A DNA stretch of 64,000 bases from Siphonodentalium dalli (lineage: Eukaryota > Mollusca > Scaphopoda > Gadilida > Siphonodentaliidae). Location of the stretch: the NCBI GenBank assembly GCA_032622095.1, contig CP136065.1:149487577-149551576 (forward strand), in the 5' to 3' direction. Both the position numbers and the translations under genes were made by a program. Below the pieces are notes generated by a model. The model was not told the origin of the DNA, ran no database searches, and saw nothing but the letters and a program-made list of their open reading frames with translations. This document shows positions 1 through 11,757 of this stretch, in pieces. Position 1 is the stretch's first letter. Each line of letters starts with the position of its first letter.

Positions 1-1893
1 TATAACTCCAGTAACGATCATCCGATTGGATTGAAACTTGGTATGAAGGTGTCTCAACCAAGAACACAGGTGCTCTGCAATTCACTGTGTAGGAACTGTT
101 ACATCGGAAATCGTTCTATCGCCGGTAGTGTGATGGTTCTAGCCTGATTTGTTACGGTTCCTGATGATTGAAAATAATCATTTTTGTGACAAAATCACGC
201 ATAATTATAGATATCTTGAATATATTAAACTTTCCTGAATGAACAGAGGCTGCAGAAGTGCCGTGCTATCGAAACCTGAACTCTAGACCACAATTAACTC
301 GGTATTAGCGAGTTAACACGTAAATATCAACATGTTACCACTGAAAATCAAGCCACGTGGACGCAATTTCTTTGTTTTTCGTGGCGTATAAAATATGAAA
401 CGCATTCTGAAGACAAACACTGACTATAAAGTGTACCCGTGTTATTCTTTTGTAAAATAGCTGAGAAAGTATCCCGATAGGTGTGACCTCGTAATCAACA
501 CGGGTGCGTGTTACGGTTCTATTTCAAACCGATCATGGCTGTGACGGTTCTGTCCATGATATTTATTCGAACGATTTCTGCACTTGGGTCCGAAAATCGT
601 CTTGTATATCTGACATTTTAAACCAGATAATGACTGTAGCTTATGTAATTTGCATAATAGAACAGGTATATTAAGAAATAACACAATAAATACCTAATAC
701 GGGAGATTAAAGGGGTACTGTACGCCAAATGTTGTTGTTGGTTTCTATAGTCTCCGAGTCGGAGAATAAGGTAACAATTTTTTCATTATTTGAAAGTCTG
801 TTGAGTACGAAGTAGTATTACGGATGAAAAATTTACCGGAATGCAAAAATACAAATTGTCGTTGTCGAGTAATTTTTGTACAGTTTTCAAACAAATGAAT
901 CAAATAAAAGTTATATTATAGGCATACTAGTCCCATATAATCATTTAAGTTATTGTATCGTCGCTAGTCAGTGAGTGGCTTGAGTGTTCTCCCCGTATCA
1001 TCATAATATTTTAAGCGATCGTGTGTGCGATCGGTTTAACAATCCAATATCCCTCAATTACTTTATTTGATTACTCAAATTCGTAATTTAATTGACGCCA
1101 TTTTATGGCTCCAGTCATAAATTCAATTTATATCAAATTATTAACTTTTAAATTATTAAATTTTAAGATAGCCTATTAACCTAAGCGTAGCCATAGGGGG
1201 TGCTTAATTGGTGTCTATCCCCAACTTTGGTCAAAATGTTCAACAGTTAAAAATTTCTTATCTTTCAATAGATTGGTTTTAAATTTAACACCAACGATAT
1301 TGGCAAGAAACTGGTTTAATGGACAAATAATCTAATTCCATTTAATTAGTATGCTTTGTATTAAATAATGTATGCTCTTTTGCAAAATAAATCATCTCTC
1401 TCTCTCCATCTGTTGGGAACATTTCCAATCGTGTGGGGGTGGGGCGCCAGGTTGGAAACGTCCAACACTTGGGAATCTTGAAGCCAGTCTATATGTTTTT
1501 TGCAATTTTCAGGTTCAGATATCCACATTTTCTCACTGGGCCCATGTATCCTGAGTTTCTCCCCCGGTTTGCATGGTGGCCAATCAAAGGCTACTGATCA
1601 ATTCACTTCAGAATGGTATACAATCTAGAGCTATAATGTGTCATGCAGTTGGGGAAAAACCAAAGCCCAGGCCTTGTGCATGATTTTGGTCTGTTTCAAG
1701 GGGATGGTGCGGTTGGAAATTCCAAGGTGGACGCCCCAACATTGGATACCCTCCAGCCCACGTCCCTGCTCACTTGACACGTTAGTAGCGAGGAATAATA
1801 ATGTGCCTTGTAATAGCCAGGTTCAGACACCCATAACACTAATTTTTAATGATTCATTTGTATGAATGTTTAGCTAATAATTCAAACAATCTG

Positions 1894-2190
1894 TTACTGC
1901 ATGTTGAATTTAATAGCTGAGCATTCCTACAAATGAATCAATAGGATTCAAGTAGCTGCTCTTTATAGCACATTTAGTCATCAAAGAATTAACATCCATA
2001 TAATAATATTTGTAACTGCATGATTCTTTTCTCTTTTTTATATGTTACTGCTTGTTGAACTTAATAGCTAAGAATTCCTACAAATTAACCAATAGGATTC
2101 AAGTCAATTCTCATTACAGCGCATTTAGTAACCAAAGGTTTAACATCCATATAATAATATTTGTAACTGTAGGATTCTTTGCTTTTTTAT
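1894..2190. repeat. Direct tandem duplication, about 150-bp unit, two copies
   Basis: Two head-to-tail copies start at ttactgcatgttgaattt (1894) and ttactgcttgttgaactt (2045). Both contain the shared blocks 'caataggattcaag' and 'aacatccatataataatatt'. They lie inside the hAT-like element, so the duplication happened in it or came with it. No coding potential was seen. Confidence 0.8.
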
Positions 2191-2542
2191 ATCTTCTATT
2201 AAAAAATCAGAGATCCCTAGTCAATCTAAAATATGATTGAATGGAAGATTACCGTGCTTGTATATGCTTTAATACCTGCATAATCTAGAATTCTAGAATT
2301 TAACCTAGACAATCAGCATCCAGCAAGCGGATGCCCGACATAAACTTCATAAACTGTGTAATCAGAGCATTGTATGGGTGTCAACTAACTTTTAATGTCT
2401 TATTTTTGGCTTTTTGTTGAGTAAAATACGTCTACGAAAATAGACAACACTAGCCGATGTGCCCCGGCCCTCTTCGTCCGGGCTATTTATGGATTTTGTT
2501 GTGATCGTCTCCGCATGGGCAAACTATTGTTCGATCGGCCCG

Positions 2543-2940
2543 GAAACATGCCTATATGAGCGAATATTGTCAAGGTCAAGGAATGGTCGCACGTGAAATT
2601 GGACCCACCCATATTGTTCCCGGGATCAAAGTAGGCCTACATTACCAAATTTGAGTCGGATTGGTCGAGGTCCAGAAAGATGCCTATATGAGCGAGGTCA
2701 AGGTCAAGGACAACGGTCGCAATTGAAATTGGACCCGCCCATATTGTTCCCGTGATCAAAGTAGAACCAGCTACCAAATTTGAGTGGGATCGGTCGAGGT
2801 CCAGAAACATGCCTATATGAGCGTATTTGAGCGAGGTCAAGGTCAAGGACACGGACGCACGTGAAATTGGACCCGCCCATATTGTTCCCCGGATCAAAGT
2901 AGGCCTACACACCAAATTTGAGTCGGATCGGTCGAGCAGT
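2543..2940. repeat. Tandem repeat, about 130-bp unit, three copies
   Basis: Copies start near 2543, 2673 and 2801, each opening with ccagaaacatgcctatatg. Shared blocks are 'aaggtcaagga', 'gtgaaattggacc', 'cccatattgttccc' and 'aaatttgagtcggat'. A tail of cataca/cagaca repeats follows (about 2960-2985). A reading frame on the minus strand (2637-3044) only reflects this periodicity and is not a gene. Confidence 0.85.
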
Positions 2941-3714
2941 TTTTCGAGTCTATAACACAAATACATACATACAGACAGAAGTTCCAAAATATATAATAGA
3001 TAAAATACAAGACAGATAACTCTATATATCCCGTCTACGCACACGCTTTACGAAGTCCAGCGCAATGAAATTTTCACTATTGTTAACCGGCTGTTGACTC
3101 ATGGAAATGTCGGGCCTGCAAAACGCATTATTTTTCAAACTAGCTGGCGACTTTGTGAATTTTGATAGGCGTAACACAGCTTATTGGATAAGCATAGAAA
3201 GGCAGTGTAATTCGTCAAAATTAATGACAAGTGGTGCAAATTTCAACTTAATGAATAGTTTGTTGTGTTTATCTTTGTATACTTTCACAAAATTGGCAGT
3301 TTGAACCATGTACCATGGCAAATATTAGCAATAGTTTTACCCGTATAGAACGATTAATGGGGATAGAACCGACTTGATCAGGAGAGAACCCAAACAATAA
3401 TAAAAATTCGCGGTTCTTGTCGTTGTTATGACTCGCACAATGAATTTTTTCGTTATTTAACACGCTCATTGGTGCCACAGATTGTTATGGGATCGAAAAT
3501 AACTAATCGAATTATCACCTAGATGCCTCAAAATTGCGTTTTAACTGTCAAAAAGTCGTGAAAATGTATAATTTCGATCAGCAAGAACCGTCACAAATCA
3601 GGCAAGAACCATCACAAACCGGCGATAGAACGATTTCCGATGTAACAGTTCCTACACAGTGCTGCAATTCTGGGTTTGATCCGATGTTCTTTTATGGAGT
3701 TATTTCCCTTTTTT

Positions 3715-4100
3715 AGCTCAACTTTACTTTGTAAAGTTTGAGCTATTGCCATGGCTTGGTATCCGTCGTCCGTGTGTGCGTGTGTGCGTCAACAATTTCC
3801 TTTAGCACGGCTACAGTTCGTAGCTTTGGTCCGATTATTATGAAATTTGTCATGGATGTTGACATTGACATGTAGATGGGAACGAGTCATTTTGGGGTCA
3901 TTCGGAAAAAAAACATGGCCGCCAGTGGCCATCTTGGATTTCAAAATTCAATCCATTAGCACGGGCTGCAGGCCGTACTGTTCGTCTTATTGTCATGAAA
4001 TTTGTCATGGATGTTAATATTGACATGTAGATGGGAACGAGTAATTTTGGGGTCATTTGGCCAAAAAACATGGCCGCCGGCAGCCATCTTGGATTACCTT
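3715..4100 (+). mobile_element. HINE/pearl-like element, AGCTCAAC family, truncated copy
   Basis: It opens with a short hairpin (AGCTCAACTTTAC / GTAAAGTTTGAGCT), followed by a GTCGTCCGTGTGTGCG-type microsatellite. Two core monomers of about 160 bp follow, carrying the blocks 'catggatgtt', 'gacatgtagatgggaacgag' and 'ggccgcc..ccatcttgga'. The characteristic right end (AAGTTGAGCT plus a GTCATTGAC palindrome) is missing. Fuller copies are at 5509-6041 and 56016-57830. Confidence 0.75.
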
Positions 4101-4371
4101 CATGGTGTAATCAACTCCTCCTACATTTTTGATCGTAGATATTTGAAACTTCAGAGTATTGTTAGCCACATATGGGAGATGTGCAACCTGTTTATAGATG
4201 ATGGAAAAATTATTTCTTTAAGGAATTATTAATTAACCCTTTCGACTTAGAACATTTCAACATTTTTTTTAATTTCTTTAACAAAGCGGCGTCGACCTGC
4301 CACGTTTTCGGGGAACACTGTGGTCGGCTGACCTTTTATTACTAATTACAATTTAATTATTCTCATTTCAG

Positions 4372-4407
4372 GAAGCAGCTGCATTTGCTAAAGCAAATGA
4401 CTTTGAT
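4372..4407 (+). CDS. ADK: Adenosine kinase, internal exon (36 nt)
   Basis: Adenosine kinase phosphorylates adenosine to AMP using ATP (PfkB/ribokinase family; purine salvage). This small phase-0 exon reads EAAAFAKANDFD, matching the vertebrate stretch EAATFAREQGFE that follows the FGNET motif. It is bounded by a tttcag acceptor and a gtaagt donor. With three later exons it gives 120 contiguous residues of the C-terminal half of the enzyme. Earlier exons (start codon, lid domain, adenosine-binding residues) are not in the window. Splice sites were assigned by eye from consensus and reading-frame continuity; the protein match makes the assignment firm despite the exon's size. Confidence 0.92.
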
Positions 4408-4949
4408 GTAAGTCTTTATAGTTATGTATTAATTATCTTTCTGAATACTGAACAATATTTTTTATTCTCTCTAGTTTTATATCTGAAACAAAATGTTTAG
4501 CTATTGTTTTTTGTTCTCAAGTTCCAGAAATATACACTGGTCTGTATTGTTATGAATTTTGTCAATTAGAGATTGCCATAATAGTAAAATCAGTTGTCGA
4601 CTGATGAGTGTGTCGGTGGAAATTGCAAAGTGTGCCGGTAAAATGTGCCCCTTTCCCCACTGCAATCCTCAGTCATCCACCGGTAATCAGATTGTTTGTC
4701 CATTTGAGCCATTTAATATATTCCATTTAGAAATATAATGACTGAATAATTATGATACTACTTATTTTGTTCGCTGTTTTACCATAGGAAAAAATCAAAT
4801 TGGCTTGAACATTATTTATATGTTTTATTAATTGTGGATATTTATATGCTTTACATTGTATTAATTGTGGAGTTTTTTCATCAAAAACTCAACTTATGGT
4901 TTGATGAGGGACAGTTGATGGGACATCCGGGTGGGTGGACCTAAATTAC

Positions 4950-5508
4950 ATAACATGGTCATTTATTGATGGATTTTGACAATTTTTGGTTTGTGAGTTT
5001 ATTGTCATGTGCGACAGATGTACACAGAAAATTGGGCACTCCCCAAGGTTCTAACCATGGTTATGTCTGTTAGCGTGACAACATGAACAAACTTAACCAA
5101 TTTCATGTCCTATGTTTTCGCAGTTTTATGTCAGTTGGTGCGATAACTTGATCAAATATCAACAATTCCATTCATATTTGGTATATGGATCTTGCACAAC
5201 AATATCTTGATCGATTTCGAAAACCAGGTCTGTCAAATTCTTTTTGCGTGAGTTATGGCCTTTAGTTTGTCTATTTTTTTTTAATTTCATGACCGTTAGG
5301 GCAGTAACTTGAACAAACGTCAACCATTTCCATTCATATTTGGTAAATGTATCTTTCACAACAATACCTCGATAGATTTATGGCCCCTAGTTCTGAGTTA
5401 TGGTTCCTTAGTTTGTCCATTTTTAGTGATTCTCGGTCAGACAGATTCACTCTTATGTGCAAAGAAAATCTTAATGATTGCCATCTTCGATGCGCAACCT
5501 TTGTTATT
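4950..5508 (+). repeat. HINE-like core monomers ('acttgaacaaa..tcaacc' family)
   Basis: Three or so degenerate monomers of about 130-170 bp share the blocks 'cgataacttgaacaaa', 'ccattcatatttggta', 'tctttcacaacaatatctt' and 'gagttatggcc..tagtttgtc'. The same family recurs at 54080-54890. In both places it lies next to an AGCTCAAC- or AGCTCACC-type element, suggesting the core belongs to a related element whose ends are worn. Confidence 0.7.
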
Positions 5509-6041
5509 AGCTCAACTTTACTTTGTATTTGAGCTATTGCCATGGCTTTGTCGTCCATGTGTGCGTGTGTACGTGATGCGTCAACAATACAGGCTACAGG
5601 TCGTACCTTTGATCGGATCATTATGAAATTTGTCATAGCTGTTGACATCAACATTTAGACAGGAATGATTCATTTTGGGGTCATTCGGAGAAAAAAAATG
5701 GCCGGCAGTGGCCATCTTGGATTTCAAAATTCAATCAATTAAGCACGGGCCTACAGGCCGTACTGTTCATCTGATCGTCATGAAATTTGTCATGAATGTT
5801 AATATGGACATGTAGAATGGGAACAGTCATTTTGGGTCATTCGACCAAAAAACATTGCCGCCAGCAGCCATCTTGGATTTTACTCTTTGCATGACTAAAT
5901 CCTTTAGCACGGGCTACAGGTCGTACCTTTGGTCGGATTATCATTAAATTTGTCATGGATGTTAACAATGACATGTAGATGGGAACGAGTCATTAGCACG
6001 GGCCACAGGTCGCATTGAGCTACAGTGTCATTGACACTTTC
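5509..6041 (+). mobile_element. HINE/pearl-like element, AGCTCAAC family, both ends present
   Basis: The left end is AGCTCAACTTTACTTTG, followed by GTCGTCCATGTGTGCGTGTG. Three core monomers follow, in the same order of variants as the start of the 56-kb array. The right end is TTGAGCTACAGTGTCATTGA followed by CACTTTC, in which GTGTCATTGACAC is a palindrome. Subterminal inverted repeat, right-hand palindrome and lack of an obvious target duplication resemble HINEs (Helentron-associated elements). The class assignment is inferred. Confidence 0.75.
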
Positions 6042-6226
6042 ATTTTTAATTTGATCAAAACTCCGGGAAAAATGTTTTCAGAATTCGCCAAATATATTCC
6101 ACAAAAAAATTATTTTCAGCATTCATCATGTCATATCTTTCCACAAATTTCTGAACACATCAAAATTTCCAACTGCACTCCCATTGTCCACCAAAATTCC
6201 CAAATCTTGGAAACTTTATTTACACC

Positions 6227-6901
6227 CAGTGTTCGCGCTGTCGGTAGCCAAATTAGCCAATGGCTAATATTTTTCGAATTTGGCTAATAAAAATTTCATT
6301 TGGCTAAACTTTTGGCTAAAAATTTTTTTGACCCCAAATGGAGACTGAAAGCATGAATTTTTGGCAAGTGGGTTTTCAATTCTGTGATGTGAACGAGTTA
6401 GTCCGAAAACATCGTAAGTGGGAATATATCGCCGACTGTACAAAGGGAACTCGATCGCGAACAGTACAAAGGGAAACCCGTCACTCTGCACGAAACAGCA
6501 AAAAAAAATTATTTTACATTTAATCCGCTAATCCCCCATTGTCTGTCTGGTCACTCACGGGACTCCTGCACAATGCATGTTTATGATGGCATTGTATTTA
6601 TGATGGTCAAGGTTTATGAGCACCAAGTGTAAGACAATAGCTTAATCAGCCAAATGTGAATCACGACAGATATTTTGGGGCTATTTGTCGTCAATACCGA
6701 TACATTCAAAAATAATATGCATGCTTTTATGACAGATTGTAATGTGATAATGGCGTAACAATATTCGTTATTAGTTTCCAGATGTCACTTAAATATTTTC
6801 GCAAGGATAATTAATGTTTAATGATTTTTATAAAGATATTAATATAAAACATATTGATATAAAAATATTAATGACATTAAGAAGGACAATCCCGGGTGGT
6901 T

Positions 6902-6935
<34 letters not shown>

Positions 6936-7218
6936 CACTCTTTCACATAAAGAATATTAATTTTTAATAAATGATATATATAAAAATATTTCTAGTTCAT
7001 CAAAATTAGTTAAATTATTGTGTATTTTACCTGTGTCTGTTAGATTTGACGTTTTAGTCATTTATTGTGAACCGACCAGAAAACGATGATTTAACTTGGC
7101 CATAGTTTTTATTAATTTGGCTAAAAACATTTGGCTAAAGTTTTTTTCATTTGGCTAATAAAATTTTCATTTGGCTAAACTTTTGGCTAAAGTTTTTTTC
7201 GGTCCAGCGCGAACACTG
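6227..7218. mobile_element. hAT-like MITE with perfect 8-bp target duplication
   Basis: A 14-bp perfect terminal inverted repeat (CAGTGTTCGCGCTG) occurs at 6227 and, inverted, ends at 7218. It is flanked by TTTACACC at 6219-6226 and 7219-7226. Subterminal regions carry many 'ttggctaa' motifs in both halves, which could be repeated transposase-binding sites. No transposase frame remains. A run of 30 C residues (6903-6932) lies inside. Confidence 0.9.
6903..6932 (+). repeat. Poly-C tract, 30 bases
   Basis: Uninterrupted C run inside the hAT-like MITE. Other long C/G runs occur at about 12100, 12685, 35522, 36829, 40545, 48850, 49365 and 49617. Homopolymers this long are prone to length errors in assemblies. 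Confidence 0.95.
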
Positions 7219-8897
7219 TTTACACCCCCACACATTTCAGTTGGAATTTCTAAATTTTCAACTGGTTAGAAATTTCTAACAGAACAACCCCATATACTAT
7301 TGGAAAATTTCCAAAATGATAGCCATTTCACTGGAAAGTTTTTACTGAAAATAAGTAAATATAGGTATTTTGGTCTAAACCAACATATTTTACACTAGAT
7401 ATTGGTTGGAAACTCAAATCATCTGAACAATCTCAACATATTTGTGGTCTGAAATATCCAAATGACATTAATTTATTAAAAGTTCAAACTGTAGAAAGTT
7501 TTGACCACAGTTGGGGAGGATTGAGACACCGATAACCCCTACTTTATCAATAAGATTTCCAGAAAAAGCATGCAAGAAATAGGCTAATAAATGCCTGGCT
7601 GCAATATAATTGAATTCATGAAATTACGATTAATAAATCGTTCATGAAATATTACCAGTCAATTTGTGACATACCTGTTTATGCAGTGGTCAAATCGTGA
7701 TCGCTATTATATGCCATTAAAAGTTGTTAAGTGTCCGTGATGAAGTTCACGGTTCTATCCCTGTGAGTATAAATAAATAAATTTCAGCGATGTGTAGATG
7801 TACGCACTGTTAATTCACTATACGCTAATAATAAAAGTATTTCAGAATTATAAAGAATTTCAAACCGATGACAAATGTTTTCTGCAAATGTCAGGAAACT
7901 TACAACAAACTTCTGTCATTTACAAAGGGCCAAATTAGAAATTCTGCAAAGTGAATACAAAATTGTGATAATCTTGAATAAATCTTCTGAAATTTAATGG
8001 AAACATTGGAACTATTTTTCGCAGAGCAGCACAAATAACAGCGATGACTGGTAATTACGGTATAACTGTAGCTGTTTACCACTACATTTAGAGAGCGACA
8101 GGTAAAATTATTAGTTATTCAGCTGAGTTATTTGTAATTTTAGAAAAATTACTCTTGAGTTCCTAACATTACAACCTGCTGATCTTACCGCTCATAATGA
8201 TAAACCAGGCATCTTAGTGGTCTCTATATTGACAAACTCCCTTACTATAGTGATAATACTAGTTGCAAGGTTTCGTGTGACAAGACTTTCCTTGTTAAAT
8301 AGGTATGCTAAGTTGTTCTTGTGGTTGAAGCCAATCTATCAACATGGGTTCCAACATGACATGTGAAGACCTGGCCTAATAGAGTATCAGACTTCATTAG
8401 TGTCCACTCAATGACTTGAGATTGTACCTTGCTCAAGCATTAGTTAACTTTCAAGTCACAGTTCAATCCTCAATAGTTATCAAAAGTTGGATACCAGAAT
8501 GAGTCGTTTTAATAATGCTAGAGTAGATAGAGTTATCTCACATTGTTCACTGTAAAATTAAGTTGCTTGATTTTATAAAAGAAAATCACTTGTATCGTTT
8601 GCTGATAGAACAACAAGAATATTAAAATAACTTGAAAATTTTGCAGTATGTACTAGGATAATGACATTTTATAGGCTTGAGGTATTCCACCTTCTGAAAT
8701 TAAATAATGAATGTGTAAAGAGTTTTCCCATATTTCATCTATTCAAACTGGGCTCCATCACAAGCATGTCTGCCAAAGATATACACTTCTCTATAAACTG
8801 CATCACTTTGCAGTGAGAAACTACATTGAGATTCAGTGATCAATATTCCACAAGGTGTCTGTTATCATTTTGTTCTGTGACTAACCTTCTGGTTTAA

Positions 8898-9152
8898 CCC
8901 TTTCTGTACAATATACTCATTGACGAGTAATTCCCTTGGGAAATGTTCAAATAACAAGTTCAAGTTTGTGTGTTGAACTTATTATCTGAACATTTCCTAC
9001 CAATGAATATGAATCCTTCAGCACTTGTATTAACTGTTTCTAGTCTGTCATCTACTGATATTACTTGAGCAAATTGCCTCCAAATGAATGATAGACCATT
9101 CCAATGTATACTTTTATAACTGGGTGGGAGAATCCATTTAGTAAAGATAGGG
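8898..9152. mobile_element. piggyBac-like MITE (TTAA duplication) abutting an ADK splice acceptor
   Basis: It is flanked by TTAA at 8894-8897 and 9153-9156. Ends are CCCTTTCTGTACAATATACT and, inverted from the right, CCTATCTTTACTAAATGG. Internal blocks (GAAATGTTCA, TTGAACTTATTATCTGAACA) recur in partial copies at 18127-18265 (inverted), at 27646-27850, and as a fragment near 26017-26042. The TTAA target is the hallmark of piggyBac-like elements. Only 14 bp separate the right TTAA from the next ADK exon. Confidence 0.75.
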
Positions 9153-9170
9153 TTAATCTTTCTGATGCAG

Positions 9171-9285
9171 ACAACGGATGTTCGAGAGCTTGCTAAGAAG
9201 GCAGCATGCATGCCCAAAGAGAACACAGAAAGAGCAAGAATGGTGGTCTTCACTCAGGGTGCAGATGATGTAATAGTAGTCAAAG
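9171..9285 (+). CDS. ADK: Adenosine kinase, internal exon (115 nt)
   Basis: It reads TTDVRELAKKAACMPKENTE followed by RARMVVFTQGADDVIVVK, colinear with the human segment around IAKKTQALPK..RIVIFTQGRDDTIMA. The VVFTQG strand and the following turn form part of the ribokinase-fold nucleotide-binding side. The acceptor is tctttctgatgcag, the donor is gtaag, and the exon ends in phase 1 (last base G). The frame joins the preceding 36-nt exon at phase 0 and the next exon at GAT (Asp). The upstream sequence that normally holds the branch point belongs largely to the adjacent TTAA-flanked MITE. A minus-strand reading frame here is a shadow. Confidence 0.96.
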
Positions 9286-10032
<747 letters not shown>

Positions 10033-10081
10033 TAAATTATTTGCTATATCTGATAATAAAAGATAGGGCAGTGTACTTCAT

Positions 10082-11617
10082 CAGGGTTCCCGCTGGCCTG
10101 GAAATAAATTATCAATTTTCAAGGCCCTGAATAACCATGGATTCCAATCCCCCCCCTCCTTGAAAACCCTGGAAAATGCTCGATTGAAATGATAATGGAG
10201 AGTTAGGGAAATAATTCCCTCGAACTTCACCGGCTTTACGGTAACTCAAAGTTGGAAGTCGAGCTGTTTTTATGATAATGTTAACACGTCTCCGATTGGG
10301 TAATTATACCCCCACTTTCGAAGAAAATGGGGGGTATACTGGATTGACTCCGTCCGTCTGTCCGTCACGCTTTCTCCCTCTGTGTGTCCGTCCGTCCGTC
10401 CGTCCGACATAACTCGAACAACTATGAACCGATTTCAATAATTTTTTGTATGCAATCTCCTTAGGACGGTCTCTCCGCATGATGCTAATTGCGGTTCGGT
10501 CCGACTTATTTTTTTCAAGTTACACCTCTTTCTCGACTTTTTTTTTACTTAGAAAATTCTGTCCGACTTAATAACTTAACAAATATGAACCGATTTCAAT
10601 AATTTTTGGTATACATGCTTCTCACAATACCCTCTCTACATGATGCGGCTAGGGATTGGCTCAGACTGTTTTTCGTAATATTACACTTCATTTTCAAACT
10701 ATTTTGACTTAGAAAATTCTGTCTGACTTAATGACTTTAACAAATATGAACCGATTTGAATAATTTTTTCTGTACAAGCTTCTTGTGACACCATATCGAT
10801 ATTATTAGTCCGAATTTTTTCTTTAAAGTTAAAAATCTTTTTTGTTGAGTTTACGGATAATGCGGGTTGAATTTGCCATGGTAGGGGTATGCTAGCACTC
10901 GAGTGCACACCTCTTGTTTCCAATTGACTTCTCTATACAGCCAATGGAAATGTCTGCAACTGAATTGTGTGTAACTATGTGAATTATCTGCCCATACAAA
11001 TTGTCAATATGACCTACAAAATTCAATGAAATCGCTGAAGCAGATATAATTATGACAGGCGGCAAATGCAAATTTAATTCTAACTAGAAGTCTGACCCAC
11101 TGCTGAGTGCAGTAGACGGTAACACCTTCGTGGCAAGATGTCACCCTTGTTTAAAAAACATTGATGTGTCCAATATGGGTGAACATACATTGAAGTCGCA
11201 CATTAATAAAGGGACAAAACACCAAACATCTTGCAGTCAGCGTCCACAATATCAATCCTCATGTCGCCACTGTCTGCTAGCCCTTGGGAAGGGTCCACTT
11301 CTGACAGTCGTCAACAAACAATACATATTATACATGTGATTGCCAAATAATATCTGCTTAAAGTTACCATTATATTTAGTTGTACAGGTGCAAGTACCTG
11401 TATGTGTATGAATATTTAAATATGATATAACATCAATAATTAGTCCCGTGCTTCAAGGAAACCAGAGCCCATAATAAAGTACATGTACCGGTATATTCAA
11501 CTTCTGGAAAACCCTTGAATATTTAATATTGTGCTCCTGGAAAAACCCTGGAAATTTGTCCCCAAATACTCCTGGAAACTCCCTGAATTTCATTTCAAAA
11601 TTGGTGCAAGAACCATG
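10082..11617. mobile_element. Probable hAT-like element interrupted by a HINE-like insertion
   Basis: The left end CAGGGTTCCCGCTGGCCTGG is followed by several 'cctgga/ccttgaa' motifs. The right part has the mirrored motifs (cctggaaaaaccctgg, cctggaaactccctgaat) and ends at a worn CAAGAACCATG. The flanking octamers tacttcat and ttcatcat match only in part, so the right boundary is uncertain. Confidence 0.5.
10301..10919 (+). mobile_element. HINE/pearl-like element, TATACCCC family
   Basis: The left end TTATACCCCCACTTTCGAAG folds with ATGGGGGGTATA and is followed by (CCGT)n/(GTCC)n at about 10350-10405. Three core monomers follow ('atgaaccgatttcaataatt', 'gacttagaaaattctgtc'). The right end has the inverted subterminal block GGTAGGGGTATGC, the perfect palindrome GCACTCGAGTGC and the tail ACACCTCTTGTTT. 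It is one of the cleanest examples of the shared architecture. It is nested in the probable hAT element above. Confidence 0.8.
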
Positions 11618-11757
11618 TTCATCATTTGCTCAAAAATGGAGGTATGTCTCACATCGAAGAGAGTATTCATCGTTTTCTTCACTCCTATATAAATAACTCT
11701 ACCAAAAAGATAGCAAATGAGCTATGTATCAATATTTGCTAGTTCACAACATTTACA

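Larger units (their letters stand above)
83..3661. mobile_element. hAT-like DNA transposon remnant with perfect 8-bp target duplication
   Basis: Terminal inverted repeats begin CACTGTGTAGGAACTG at 83 and end with the reverse complement (CAGTTCCTACACAGTG-like) at 3661; similarity between the two ends runs for roughly 110 bp. The element is flanked by the identical octamer CTGCAATT at 75-82 and 3662-3669, the target-site duplication length typical of hAT elements. No transposase reading frame survives. The interior carries two local tandem repeats (1894-2190 and 2543-2940). It sits in an ADK intron. The 8-bp duplication is seen directly; the superfamily is inferred from its length. Confidence 0.85.
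1..4371 (+). other. ADK intron, partial (runs in from the left edge)
   Basis: No exon of adenosine kinase or of any other recognisable gene was found here in any frame. The segment ends at a normal acceptor (tttcag, AG at 4370-4371) before the first ADK exon in the window. It holds one large hAT-like element (83-3661) and the head of a HINE-like repeat (3715 onward). The ADK part that would precede the next exon (ending in the FGNET-like motif in vertebrates) was searched for by eye and not seen, so this intron probably continues beyond position 1. Confidence 0.75.
4408..9170 (+). other. ADK intron (4.8 kb)
   Basis: The phase-0 intron runs from gtaagt (4408) to tgatgcag (9170). It contains HINE-like core repeats (4950-5508), an AGCTCAAC-family element (5509-6041), a hAT-like MITE (6227-7218) and a TTAA-flanked MITE that ends 18 bp before the acceptor. 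About 7220-7520 carries the 'gttggaaatttcc' repeat family. Between about 7520 and 8890 the sequence is AT-rich with no feature I can name. Confidence 0.85.

Noticed and set aside
2637-3044. 135-codon minus-strand frame
   Set aside because: It is the translation of the three 130-bp tandem repeats (periodic peptide) and has no independent coding evidence.
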